A stretch of DNA of 49,632 nt from an uncultured Actinomycetes bacterium (GTDB lineage: Bacteria; Actinomycetota; Actinomycetes; Nanopelagicales; Nanopelagicaceae): contig CAIZKO010000039.1 of NCBI GenBank assembly GCA_903933585.1, forward strand, positions 1 to 49,632. The letters are read 5' to 3'. Under the pieces are notes generated by a model. The model saw nothing but the letters and a program-made list of their open reading frames with translations. It had not been told where the DNA came from and did no database searches. Of the stretch, positions 1-8,801 are shown in pieces; the stretch's first letter is position 1, and every line of letters starts with the position of its first letter. Made by a program: the position numbers and the translations under genes.

Positions 1-453
1 AGGAACTAGGAGTCCAACACTGGTTTCAGTTGGACAAGCGAGCACCCAGTCAAATGTACCCGTGAAGGAATCCAGATCTTTCCAATCCACTTCTACAACT
101 TCCGTAACGATCCCATAGAGATCGGCAAAGGCACGAGCGAGGTCTGCAACTCGATTGGAGTAAAAACCGGTTGAGACAACTACAACTTTGCCTGACACGA
201 AATTGTTAATTGCAATCTCAATAGCCAGGGTGCCCGAACCTTGAAAGGATGCGATGTGCTGCTGGCCGGAGAGAGCAAGTATTTTCTTATGAACATACTC
301 CATCGTCGCCAGATAATCGGAGTCGTTGCGGGAGAAGCAGGGGCCAAGGCCCATAATATTTTCCTCGGTCAGTGAACCCGGTCCAGGAGTAAATACGATC
401 TTCTCGGAGTTCTTTTGAGCAACGAAATCCTTGATGGTTACGGCATTGTTCAT
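1..453 (-). CDS. Class V aminotransferase, PLP-dependent (partial, 3' end beyond window)
   Basis: The first 151 residues of a fold-type I PLP enzyme of the class V group (alanine-glyoxylate / 2-aminoethylphosphonate-pyruvate aminotransferase-like). The N-terminal FTPGPGSLTEENIMGLGPC stretch (residues 21-39), a following S-R-N-D segment and the glycine-serine turn QGSGTLAIE (about 80-88), where the cofactor phosphate binds, support this. The reading frame runs open off the left edge of the window, so the catalytic lysine is not visible. The start is an ATG with AAGGGG about 6 nt upstream. It lies downstream of the antiporter gene on the same strand after a 92-bp gap that holds nothing else I recognise. 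The substrate cannot be told; together with the class III aminotransferase at 1700 it suggests amine or amino-acid conversion. Confidence 0.8.
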   Translation of the reverse strand, partial: MNNAVTIKDFVAQKNSEKIVFTPGPGSLTEENIMGLGPCFSRNDSDYLATMEYVHKKILALSGQQHIASFQGSGTLAIEIAINNFVSGKVVVVSTGFYSNRVADLARAFADLYGIVTEVVEVDWKDLDSFTGTFDWVLACPTETSVGLLVP

Positions 454-545
454 ACTTTTCCCCTTAAGTGCAGACTGATTCGCAGGCTACCAAGGGGTGA
501 TGTTTAGTTGATGAACTAACGGTTAATTCCAGGTATTCCTTAGAG

Positions 546-1673
546 TTATGAGGAAAGCTCGGAACTTTGGGTCGATTTAGGTGCGCTCGCTGTGAACAGA
601 ATGGTCACCAGAGCGCTCACCATGATGGCACCGGCTTGCCCATTATTGAGCACTCCATTTGCTGTGCCCAGAGTGACCGCAGCAGCGGGTATTCCTAACT
701 GAGCACTTGCCAGGAGGATGTTGTTCTTTGGTTGGCCAAAGAGAATTGATGGCGCATGTGCAAGCAAAGCGCCTACACATAAAAGCAGCGCGAGCAACAT
801 CGCATCTCGTGAATGAAAGGTCTCACGGATGTTGATTGACGCCCCAAGCCAGACAAAATAGATGGGAGCGAAGAATCCATCACTAACGCCAAATAGTTGG
901 CGTGCTAACCGATGAGGTACTCCGATGCTTGCAAGAGCCACACCCAAGGTGAAACCTGCGATCATTACAGAGGCATGGAAATGGAGGGCGAGTGCGGCTA
1001 CCAGGAGGAGGAGGGCCAAACTGATTCGTAGTTCTAAACCCAAATTGTCAGCCTTCGAAATTTGATGAGTGCTGGTAAGCCACCCCTTGGACTTTGCAAA
1101 GCGGAGAGCAAAGTAAATTGCAACAGAGGCAATGAGAACCAGGATGGCTCCTTCGGTGGCTTGCAATCGACCACTCTTTTGGGTGAAGAAGGGCAGCGCT
1201 ACAAAAGCTAAAGCGTCTGCGATGGTGACCTGGGTAATCAAGATACTTTTAGATTCCGACGGTGCAATCTTTTCAACCAGTGGGATAACCAAGGCGGCAG
1301 AGCTCGAAAATGAAATAACCGCCGCCAACTTCCAATTAGAAAAATGTGCCAGGTGATCGATGGCGACCCCGATCAGAACTGCCAAAAATAAATTAGCTGA
1401 AAGTATCCAGGCCGCCTTCTCAAATGACTTACGAGTGAGTGTTCGATAATCGATATGGCTTCCCGCTGTAAACATCAAGAGCGCGAAACCCACCGTTGCG
1501 AGTAATTTGAGCGTCTGATCTTGATAGGGAATCTTGTTGAAACCACTCACGCCAAAGAGTGCTCCAACTATGAGTTCACCGACGGCTACTGGGACTCCCC
1601 AGCGCTTGGGTAGGCGCAGTAGGGGGCCAGCCAAACCTGCGACAACTAAGACTCCAAGCATTTGGATGCTCAT
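546..1673 (-). CDS. Cation:proton antiporter, CPA2/KefB-like membrane protein
   Basis: A 375-residue, highly hydrophobic protein with about 11-12 predicted membrane segments, in the size range of the Na+/H+ exchanger (CPA) transmembrane domain alone. The N-terminal GPLLRLPKRWGVPVAVGEL and the later DALAFVALPF and PIYFVWLGASINI segments resemble the membrane core of the KefB/NapA-like CPA2 family, including a central membrane aspartate in the ADA(L) stretch. No C-terminal TrkA-N/RCK regulatory domain is present. It probably exchanges Na+ or K+ for protons across the cytoplasmic membrane. Its ATG sits 6 nt after a TAGCCT -10 box with no ribosome-binding site, so the mRNA is probably leaderless. 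The promoter lies back to back with that of the aminotransferase at 1700. Ion specificity is not known. Confidence 0.85.
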   Translation of the reverse strand: MSIQMLGVLVVAGLAGPLLRLPKRWGVPVAVGELIVGALFGVSGFNKIPYQDQTLKLLATVGFALLMFTAGSHIDYRTLTRKSFEKAAWILSANLFLAVLIGVAIDHLAHFSNWKLAAVISFSSSAALVIPLVEKIAPSESKSILITQVTIADALAFVALPFFTQKSGRLQATEGAILVLIASVAIYFALRFAKSKGWLTSTHQISKADNLGLELRISLALLLLVAALALHFHASVMIAGFTLGVALASIGVPHRLARQLFGVSDGFFAPIYFVWLGASINIRETFHSRDAMLLALLLCVGALLAHAPSILFGQPKNNILLASAQLGIPAAAVTLGTANGVLNNGQAGAIMVSALVTILFTASAPKSTQSSELSS

Positions 1674-1679
1674 AACCCA

Positions 1680-1685
1680 AGGCTA
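1680..1685 (-). promoter_or_regulatory. -10 box of leaderless antiporter promoter
   Basis: TAGCCT on the minus strand (TANNNT consensus), exactly 6 nt upstream of the antiporter ATG at 1673, with no ribosome-binding site between. Predicted transcription start coincides with the start codon. Confidence 0.5.
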
Positions 1686-1686
1686 A

Positions 1687-1692
1687 TAGACT
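1687..1692 (+). promoter_or_regulatory. -10 box of leaderless class III aminotransferase promoter
   Basis: TAGACT on the plus strand, 7 nt upstream of the GTG start at 1700, without a ribosome-binding site. It is only one base pair away from the minus-strand -10 box for the antiporter. Confidence 0.5.
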
Positions 1693-1699
1693 CCTGCCC

Positions 1700-3058
1700 G
1701 TGACTACGATCAATCGAGAGCATTTAAAGAAGCTAATCGCGCAGGAAGAAGCGCGCTTTTTGACACTTCACCCCAAGAGCGGTGATTTATTTGAGAGAGC
1801 CAAAGAGGTTATGCCCGGTGGCGTGCCAATGTCTTGGATGGCTAAGTGGCCCGGGGCATATCCAATATTTGTTGATAGCGCCCAAGGCGCGCGTTTTAGC
1901 GATGTCGATGGCCACGAATATGTGGATCTATGTTTAGGCGATACGGGTTCCATGACGGGCCATTCGCCACGGGCGACCGTGGAAGCGATCAACGCCCAGT
2001 TGAAGCGTGGATTGACCGCGATGTTGCCAACCGAAGACGCGGTCATTGTTGCAGCCGAACTGGCTCGCCGATTCGGGCTTCCGCTCTGGCAGTTCACCGT
2101 TACTGCGACTGACGCCAACCGCCATGTGATTCGCTATTCGCGCTTGATCACGGAGCGCTCGAAAATTATTGTCATCGATAAGTGTTATCACGGCTCGGTT
2201 GATGAAACCTTTGCAACCTTGGATGACGCTGGCAATACCATCAAGCGTCCCGGAAATCTTGGAGCACCAGTTGATCTGGCGCAGACAACGCGCGTCGTTG
2301 AATTCAACAATTTAGCGGCGATGGAAGCAGCGCTCGCCCATGGTGATGTTGCAGCTATTCTGATGGAACCTGCTATGACAAATATTGGAATTGTTCTACC
2401 AGATGACGGTTACCTCAAAGCAGTTGGAGAACTTGCTAAAAAATACGGTGCGGTTTGGATTATTGATGAGACACATACGATCTCAGTTGGCCCTGGCGGT
2501 ATGACCGCATTACATGGATTGCGGCCCGATGTGTTAACAATTGGTAAGGCGATTGCTGGTGGAATCCCGACGGGGACCTTTGGGATGACTCAAGAGATTG
2601 CGGCGCGAATAAAGGCGAAGGTAGAGCGCGAACTTATCGATACTGGTGGAATCGGTAGCACCTTGGCTGGTAACGCACTTAGCCTCGCTGCGATGCGAGC
2701 AACTCTGACACAGGTCCTTACCGACGAGGCCTTTCTCCGCATGGTGAAGTTAGGTTCTCTCTGGTGCGACGGCGTCGATGCCGCTATCAAAGAGTTTGAT
2801 CTGCCCTGGTCATGCTCGCGCCTTGGTGCACGAGGCGAATATCTATTTCAACCGACGGCTCCTAGGACCGGTCGGGAAGCTGCGGACGCCGGAGACTTTG
2901 AACTGGAGCAATATGTCCACCTACGCTTGCTCAACGACGGGTTCTTAATCACGCCATTCCACAACATGGCGCTGGTTTCACCGGACACGACAGAATCAGA
3001 TATCAATGCGCACACCGCCGCATTCCGGGCCATGTGTGCCGATCTGGTCTCTGCCTAG
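1700..3058 (+). CDS. Class III aminotransferase, glutamate-1-semialdehyde aminomutase-like
   Basis: A 452-residue PLP enzyme of the class III (HemL/aspartate aminotransferase family) group. Visible landmarks are VMPGGVPMSW near residue 38, the DVDGHEYVDL substrate-loop segment, the cofactor aspartate motif IIDETHTI (about 254-261) and the Schiff-base lysine in LTIGKAIAGGIPTG (about 281-294). The usual SGTEA phosphate-binding turn of true GSA aminomutase reads TATDANRHVIRYSR here, so an aminotransferase with another substrate is likelier than HemL. Translation starts at GTG 1700 just after a TAGACT -10 box. Its stop codon overlaps the GTG of the next gene (TAGTG), so the two are translationally coupled. 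Confidence 0.82.
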   Translation: MTTINREHLKKLIAQEEARFLTLHPKSGDLFERAKEVMPGGVPMSWMAKWPGAYPIFVDSAQGARFSDVDGHEYVDLCLGDTGSMTGHSPRATVEAINAQLKRGLTAMLPTEDAVIVAAELARRFGLPLWQFTVTATDANRHVIRYSRLITERSKIIVIDKCYHGSVDETFATLDDAGNTIKRPGNLGAPVDLAQTTRVVEFNNLAAMEAALAHGDVAAILMEPAMTNIGIVLPDDGYLKAVGELAKKYGAVWIIDETHTISVGPGGMTALHGLRPDVLTIGKAIAGGIPTGTFGMTQEIAARIKAKVERELIDTGGIGSTLAGNALSLAAMRATLTQVLTDEAFLRMVKLGSLWCDGVDAAIKEFDLPWSCSRLGARGEYLFQPTAPRTGREAADAGDFELEQYVHLRLLNDGFLITPFHNMALVSPDTTESDINAHTAAFRAMCADLVSA

Positions 3059-3738
3059 TGAATCTTAAGAACTTACTCCGCCCGCACAGAACTATCCCCA
3101 GGACTAGCTGGACTGCTCATTCTCCCTGGTCGCTCAGTATTTCGCGGGTGCTCATCCTGACCTTTGGTTTAACCATCTTCGGATTTGGGGAAGCCCTGCT
3201 TATTCAATCCACGCTTGGTAACGCCCCTTGGAGTGTGCTCTCGCAAGGAATAAGTCGTCACTCTTCGCTCTCATTGGGTTGGGCAACTTTCTATTTAAGT
3301 ATTGTCGTCCTGCTCGGCTGGGTGCCGCTCAAGCAGCGTCCTGGATTTGGAACTCTCGCCAATATCGTGGTCATCGCTTTTTCTCTCCAAATCGGAACAG
3401 ATATTTTTCCAATCCAACATCACACGCTCTGGATCCGTCTTGCATACGTCTTTGGCGGAATCGCATTAATCGGGTGTGGATCGTCGTTCTACATCACCTG
3501 TGGCCTGGGACCCGGACCACGTGATGGGCTGATGACAGGAATTCATCGCGTCACTGGAATCCGCGTTGGACGCGTTCGCTTATTTATTGAAATCATTGTC
3601 TTGAGCATTGGATGGGTAGCTGGTGGTCGTGTTGGAATCGGAACACTCTGCTTTGCGCTCTTTATCGGTAACTCGGTGGCGATCTGGTTAGGGCTGGTTC
3701 GCCATCTTGAAAATGCCATCCAACATCGCCGGAGTTAA
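3058..3738 (+). CDS. YczE/YitT-like integral membrane protein
   Basis: About 226 residues with five or six membrane segments and glycine-rich turns (GLGPGPRDGLMTGI near residue 148) typical of the YczE/YyaS/YitT family of membrane proteins of unknown function. I place the start at the GTG whose first base is the last base of the preceding stop (TAGTG); an in-frame ATG at 3034 lies inside the upstream gene and is less likely. YczE-type proteins elsewhere are often linked to MocR/YczR regulators, which carry an aminotransferase-like PLP domain. Here the partner is a real aminotransferase. The last 51 nt are antisense to the 3' end of the uracil-DNA glycosylase gene. Confidence 0.75.
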   Translation: MNLKNLLRPHRTIPRTSWTAHSPWSLSISRVLILTFGLTIFGFGEALLIQSTLGNAPWSVLSQGISRHSSLSLGWATFYLSIVVLLGWVPLKQRPGFGTLANIVVIAFSLQIGTDIFPIQHHTLWIRLAYVFGGIALIGCGSSFYITCGLGPGPRDGLMTGIHRVTGIRVGRVRLFIEIIVLSIGWVAGGRVGIGTLCFALFIGNSVAIWLGLVRHLENAIQHRRS

Positions 3739-4386
3739 TTTCTTGGTAAAGGTATTTTGCTGGCTGGGGTGATAACTCCCAATCACTTTTAAGATCCGTC
3801 CATCAGCAGATTTCGTCACAAAGGTAGAACCATGGCCGAATTTTGGTCGTGGTGATGGAATCTCAAAATCCATTGATGAAAGTTGCGCGATCAAACCGGT
3901 CCAGGCAAAGTTTCCCAGCGCGACAAAGACTTTAGCGGTGGGCAAAAGCAGTTCAATTTCATTTGCCATAAATGGGGCGCAGGTGGCCTTCTCTTCATTG
4001 GTTGGCTTATTGCCAGGAGGCGCACAACGTACCGCGCAGAGAATGCGGGTGCCATAGAGCTCTTGTCCGTCCTTGCGGGAGTCACTTGTAGGTAACTTCG
4101 CTAAACCAGCGCGATACAGCGAGGCGAACAGAAAATCGCCGGAACTATCACCAGTGAATATACGACCAGTTCTATTTGCTCCATGAGCTCCTGGTGCTAG
4201 CCCCACAATAATGATTTCAGCTTTGGGATCTCCGAAACCGGTAACTGGCTTTCCCCAATAATCGTGATCGGCATAGGATTTTCGCTTGGCCAGGGCGACC
4301 TCTTGGCGCCAATCAACTAAACGCGGGCAGAGAGTGCAGGCGGTGATCGCTTTATCTAACGCTGCGATCGACTTATATCTTGGCAA
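3688..4386 (-). CDS. udgB: Uracil-DNA glycosylase, family 5 (UdgB), Fe-S type
   Basis: A 232-residue DNA repair enzyme that excises uracil, and in family 5 also hypoxanthine and related lesions. The family signature GLAPGAHGANRTGRIFTGD spans residues 62-80, and the second active-site motif is YHPSQQ with His206. Cysteines 17 and 20 plus 117/121 and 136 are placed to bind a 4Fe-4S cluster. The start is TTG at 4386, inside the 3' end of the ppx/gppA gene (14-nt overlap), so translation is coupled to that operon. The 3' end runs 51 nt into the oppositely oriented yczE-like gene. Family 4 is excluded by the HGANRTGR signature. Confidence 0.88.
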   Translation of the reverse strand: MPRYKSIAALDKAITACTLCPRLVDWRQEVALAKRKSYADHDYWGKPVTGFGDPKAEIIIVGLAPGAHGANRTGRIFTGDSSGDFLFASLYRAGLAKLPTSDSRKDGQELYGTRILCAVRCAPPGNKPTNEEKATCAPFMANEIELLLPTAKVFVALGNFAWTGLIAQLSSMDFEIPSPRPKFGHGSTFVTKSADGRILKVIGSYHPSQQNTFTKKLTPAMLDGIFKMANQP

Positions 4387-5287
4387 GGCCCCAGGCGATT
4401 CCGTCGAGAATATCGGATTCCGAAGCCACGAACTCTTTTGCTCCGGTTAGCGTCATGACGCGAGATAAGACGAGGGAGCCAGAGGTAATTACATCTACCC
4501 GTCCCGGGTGCATATAACCAAGCGCAGCGATCTGATCGCGTGTCATCGATGCAAACATCTCGGCGACCTGGTGCACCTTGGCCGCTGGAATTCTGGAGAG
4601 GTGGATCGCATAACGGTCATAATCCAGCAGATCTAACGTTGCAGCTGCAACCGTGGTTGCGGTGCCCGCAACAGCAATTAGCGTTTGTGCTGCCGTGAAG
4701 TCAACATCCCCACTGGCATCGAGAATTGCGGAATCGATATCTACGATCGCTGCGGCGATCTGCTGCGCGGTCGGCGGTTGCGAAGTCAGATGGCGCTCAG
4801 ACATACGCACACAACCGATATTTACCGAGCGGGCCGCTATAACAGCGCTATCCCCCAACACAAACTCGGTTGATCCTCCACCAATATCCACGACCAAGAA
4901 TGGTGATAACTCTTGACCCAACTCTTTCGTAGCACCGAGGAACGACAAGGCGGCCTCTTCGCTACCCGGTATGACTTCGGGAGCAATTCCCAATATGCCT
5001 TGTACGCCGTCGATAAATAGATCACGATTTGTTGCATCGCGCGTAGCGCTGGTGGCGCAGAAGCGAATCTTCTCCACGCCTTTGGCACGAAGGACCGCTG
5101 CATATTCCGCGGTCACGGCCAAGGTACGTTCTATCGCTTCGGGAGCAAATGTCTTGTTCTTATCAACGCCCTGCCCCAGTCGAACCACCCGCATATCGCG
5201 ATGGACTTCACGAAAATTATTTCCGTCGATATCTGCAATAAGCAGACGGAGCGAATTAGTTCCGCAGTCGATAGCCGCTACTCGCAT
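4373..5287 (-). CDS. ppx: Exopolyphosphatase / guanosine pentaphosphate phosphatase (Ppx/GppA)
   Basis: A 304-residue ASKHA-fold phosphatase that hydrolyses polyphosphate or converts pppGpp to ppGpp. The phosphate-1 loop IDCGTNSLRLLIAD is at the N terminus, the CATSATRDATN segment carries the conserved region near residue 85, and VDIGGGSTEF (about 132-141) is the second phosphate loop. The length equals the short, two-domain actinobacterial Ppx proteins and lacks the C-terminal HD-like region of the E. coli enzymes. I chose the ATG at 5287 because the family begins M-R-V-A-A-I-D-C-G; an ATG 18 nt upstream is possible. It overlaps the DUF501 gene by 10 nt in an operon with ftsB-like and udgB. 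Confidence 0.9.
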   Translation of the reverse strand: MRVAAIDCGTNSLRLLIADIDGNNFREVHRDMRVVRLGQGVDKNKTFAPEAIERTLAVTAEYAAVLRAKGVEKIRFCATSATRDATNRDLFIDGVQGILGIAPEVIPGSEEAALSFLGATKELGQELSPFLVVDIGGGSTEFVLGDSAVIAARSVNIGCVRMSERHLTSQPPTAQQIAAAIVDIDSAILDASGDVDFTAAQTLIAVAGTATTVAAATLDLLDYDRYAIHLSRIPAAKVHQVAEMFASMTRDQIAALGYMHPGRVDVITSGSLVLSRVMTLTGAKEFVASESDILDGIAWGLAKI

Positions 5288-5769
5288 GGGTTCGCCTTCC
5301 ACCAATCCGGAAGCGCTGCAAGGGCTTCATCCCCCAGTGGATTAACGCCGGGACCCGCTGCAAGAGAGTGCGCAATCAACGAATGCAAACACTTCACGCG
5401 ATCGGGCATTCCTCCCGCCGAAATTCCAGCAACTTCGGGGACATCGATCCCGAGGGCGGCACGGGCGGCCATGTAATCATCATGCGCAGCATGATATTCA
5501 CCAGCGAGATCGTGATCGGTTTCTAAGCGACTTTGCATCTCACCCATCATTCCCGAACTCTCGAGAGTTGAGATCGCTCCGGTAAGTCTGGGACAGGTCG
5601 CATAATAAAAGGTTGGGAAGGGCGTGCCATCGGATAACCGGGGCGGCGTCTCAACTACATCGGGCTTGCCACAAGGACAGCGGTGCGCAATAGCATGGAC
5701 ATCTCGCGGAGTTCTTCCCAGCTGGAGTCCAATGGCAAGGAGATCTTGCTCGGTGGGTTTATCAGTCAT
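5278..5769 (-). CDS. DUF501 domain protein
   Basis: A 163-residue protein of the actinobacterial DUF501 family, whose biochemical function is unknown. The conserved HRCPCGKPDVVETPPRL (residues 28-44) and FPTFYYATCPRL (about 51-62) segments hold cysteines that could bind metal. AGGMPDRVKCLHSLIAHSLA near residue 118 is also typical. It sits between ftsB-like and ppx, as in Mycobacterium (Rv1024-Rv1026 order), with an ATGA overlap with the upstream gene and a 10-nt overlap with ppx. The constant placement suggests a link to division or phosphate signalling, which is inference. Confidence 0.88.
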   Translation of the reverse strand: MTDKPTEQDLLAIGLQLGRTPRDVHAIAHRCPCGKPDVVETPPRLSDGTPFPTFYYATCPRLTGAISTLESSGMMGEMQSRLETDHDLAGEYHAAHDDYMAARAALGIDVPEVAGISAGGMPDRVKCLHSLIAHSLAAGPGVNPLGDEALAALPDWWKANPCE

Positions 5770-6155
5770 TTACTTTGACTTGCACTCGTAATAGTTGAGA
5801 CCAAACGCGAATACCAAGGGGTTCCGCCTGGAACGACTCCTTCGATCGGGGCAACGGGTACCGTTTGCGCCGCATTCGAAGCTGTGTTGGTCAGGACCAC
5901 GTACTCACGCTCCCCAGGAAATACATAATGCAGACGTATTCTGGCCTGCGTTGCGACATAGGAGGGATCGTTCCAGAGCGTCAACTCCTTTTCAGCGGCT
6001 TGCAATGTCGCCTGCGAGGCTGCCAATTGTGCGCCATAGGCGCTGATCTGCGCGCGCTGTGTGAAGTAACTATGAAGAGGTGGAGCGAGGGTAATCGCTA
6101 AAACTAAAAGCACCGTGGCGAAGGCTAAGCTCCGCCCCGATATGCTTCTAAACAT
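5766..6155 (-). CDS. ftsB: FtsB/DivIC-like septum formation initiator
   Basis: A 129-residue bitopic membrane protein: short cytoplasmic N terminus, one membrane segment (about residues 9-26), then an extracytoplasmic helical region (about 30-65) suited to a coiled coil with FtsL. A conserved tail includes PSYVATQARIRLHYVFPGE, the family's hallmark. FtsB/DivIC scaffolds FtsL and FtsQ and activates septal peptidoglycan synthesis. It lies 16 nt downstream of eno, as in other Actinobacteria, and its stop overlaps the DUF501 start (ATGA). The start at 6155 has AAGG about 6 nt upstream. Confidence 0.87.
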   Translation of the reverse strand: MFRSISGRSLAFATVLLVLAITLAPPLHSYFTQRAQISAYGAQLAASQATLQAAEKELTLWNDPSYVATQARIRLHYVFPGEREYVVLTNTASNAAQTVPVAPIEGVVPGGTPWYSRLVSTITSASQSK

Positions 6156-6171
6156 TTATAGCCTTGTAAAG

Positions 6172-7461
<1,290 letters not shown>

Positions 7462-7482
7462 TTAGTTGTTATAGGTCTAATT

Positions 7483-8148
7483 CTAGCGAGTCGATTCCCA
7501 AGGCTTCTCCTCAGCTTCATACTCATGTATTGCCGAGATATAGCCTTTGGTAGCCGTTCGTAGCGCAATTTCGGCGTCAATCCCTAATTTCTGTGCCTGA
7601 TCGATGATTCCAAGGAGCAACGCACCTAACTCTGCCTCGTCAGTATCGCTCTTGATGGTGACGGGATGGGCAACGGGAAGTGAATATCCATATTTATCTG
7701 CCCGATAGATCAATTTGGCCGCCAGCGCCATCGCGGGTTGGGCTAGTGGGACTCCATCAGTAGCTGATGTTCTGCCCTTCTCTTCACGCTTTTGCTTCTC
7801 CCAATTTTCCAAGACATCGTCAAAGGTCACATCAGAATCGGTAAATACATGAGGGTGGCGCCGAATCAATTTCTCCGAAATCCCCCGAGCGACATCGTCG
7901 ATCGTAAATGGATCTTGCGAATCTTCCTCCGCGATTGCGGAGTGAAAGTAAACCTGAAGCAGAACATCGCCAAGTTCTTCGCGCATGGCGACGCGATCTT
8001 TCTCATCGACGGCTTCGGAGAATTCGTAGGACTCTTCTAATAGATATTTGAGGAGTGATTCATGGGTCTGCTCGGCATCCCAGGGACACCCCCCAGGAGA
8101 ACGTAACCGATGCATGACCTCTTGCAGTCGAACTAGCTCTGAGGTCAT
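7483..8148 (-). CDS. mazG: MazG family nucleoside triphosphate pyrophosphohydrolase
   Basis: A protein of about 221 residues that hydrolyses (d)NTPs, probably house-cleaning of abnormal nucleotides. The signature is LRSPGGCPWDAEQTHESL near residue 14, followed by the metal-binding EESYEFSEAVD and MREELGDVLLQVYFHS (EExxE...ExxD pattern). I place the start at the ATG giving M-T-S-E-L-V; a longer open frame from 8217 reaches back into the preceding gene and lacks family similarity. Only one full MazG domain plus a degenerate C-terminal part is seen, like the mycobacterial protein. It lies between the SurA-like gene (13-nt gap) and eno, the normal actinobacterial order. Confidence 0.93.
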   Translation of the reverse strand: MTSELVRLQEVMHRLRSPGGCPWDAEQTHESLLKYLLEESYEFSEAVDEKDRVAMREELGDVLLQVYFHSAIAEEDSQDPFTIDDVARGISEKLIRRHPHVFTDSDVTFDDVLENWEKQKREEKGRTSATDGVPLAQPAMALAAKLIYRADKYGYSLPVAHPVTIKSDTDEAELGALLLGIIDQAQKLGIDAEIALRTATKGYISAIHEYEAEEKPWESTR

Positions 8149-8161
8149 GATCGCGTATGGA

Positions 8162-8791
8162 CTACTTTGTTGGTGCTGGCGTTGGGGTGGTCGATGAAGC
8201 GGTTCCTGGTGGAACAACTGTCACCTGAGTGGCATCCCATGTTCCATATTTAGCGTTGACTTTCACGCCTGCTTTAATCGCGAGTTGACGAACTAAATCC
8301 TGAACTGCGGTGCTCGAATTAGCAGCCGCGGTACCTTGCTTCTCAACCAGAGCAGTCAAACCTTCGACGTAGAGAATCTCGCGCACATAGCCAGGGAAAT
8401 CTTTGCTCGCGATACTCGATGAAACTTCACCCAACTTTAACTTCGCGGCGCTCCCTTGTTGCGTCAAGATTGCGGCTGAGCGAGTTTTCACTTGAGCCTC
8501 TGTTACCGTGACGTTGTTAGCGGCAGCGGTCTGCGCCAAGAGCGTTGAGATAATGTAAAAGTTGAGCGCTTCGGCATTAAGAGCAGGGCCGACGGCCAGC
8601 TGCATTCCAGTTGTCGAGACGGTCTTGCGCTCGGCGATAATCGCCTTCACGGTGCCATCGACTTGAGTAGCGCTGATCTTGACCTTGCCCACGCTCGCCG
8701 CGGCGGCAGAGGAATCTAGGAATATCCAAAGGCCGGCACCGGCACCCACTACGACCAATGCGCCAATGACGCCAGCAATTATCTTCTTCAC
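8162..8791 (-). CDS. SurA N-terminal-like secreted/membrane-anchored protein
   Basis: A 209-residue protein with an N-terminal membrane anchor or signal (K-K-I-I-A-G-V-I-G-A-L-V-V-V-G-A, residues 2-17), a helical SurA/PrsA-like chaperone region and a KYGTWD motif near residue 180, seen where foldase-like proteins begin their parvulin domain. The tail is Pro/Thr/Ser-rich. There is no lipobox cysteine, unlike many actinobacterial relatives that are lipoproteins, and no parvulin isomerase domain follows. Likely an exported chaperone-like protein. Start is GTG with AGGGAG about 6 nt upstream. It sits between mfd and mazG, a position kept in many Actinobacteria. Confidence 0.75.
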   Translation of the reverse strand: MKKIIAGVIGALVVVGAGAGLWIFLDSSAAAASVGKVKISATQVDGTVKAIIAERKTVSTTGMQLAVGPALNAEALNFYIISTLLAQTAAANNVTVTEAQVKTRSAAILTQQGSAAKLKLGEVSSSIASKDFPGYVREILYVEGLTALVEKQGTAAANSSTAVQDLVRQLAIKAGVKVNAKYGTWDATQVTVVPPGTASSTTPTPAPTK

Positions 8792-8801
8792 GCGGGGCTC
8801 C

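Noticed and set aside
8149-8217. N-terminal extension of MazG
   Set aside because: The added residues lie in the end of the SurA-like gene and do not resemble MazG.
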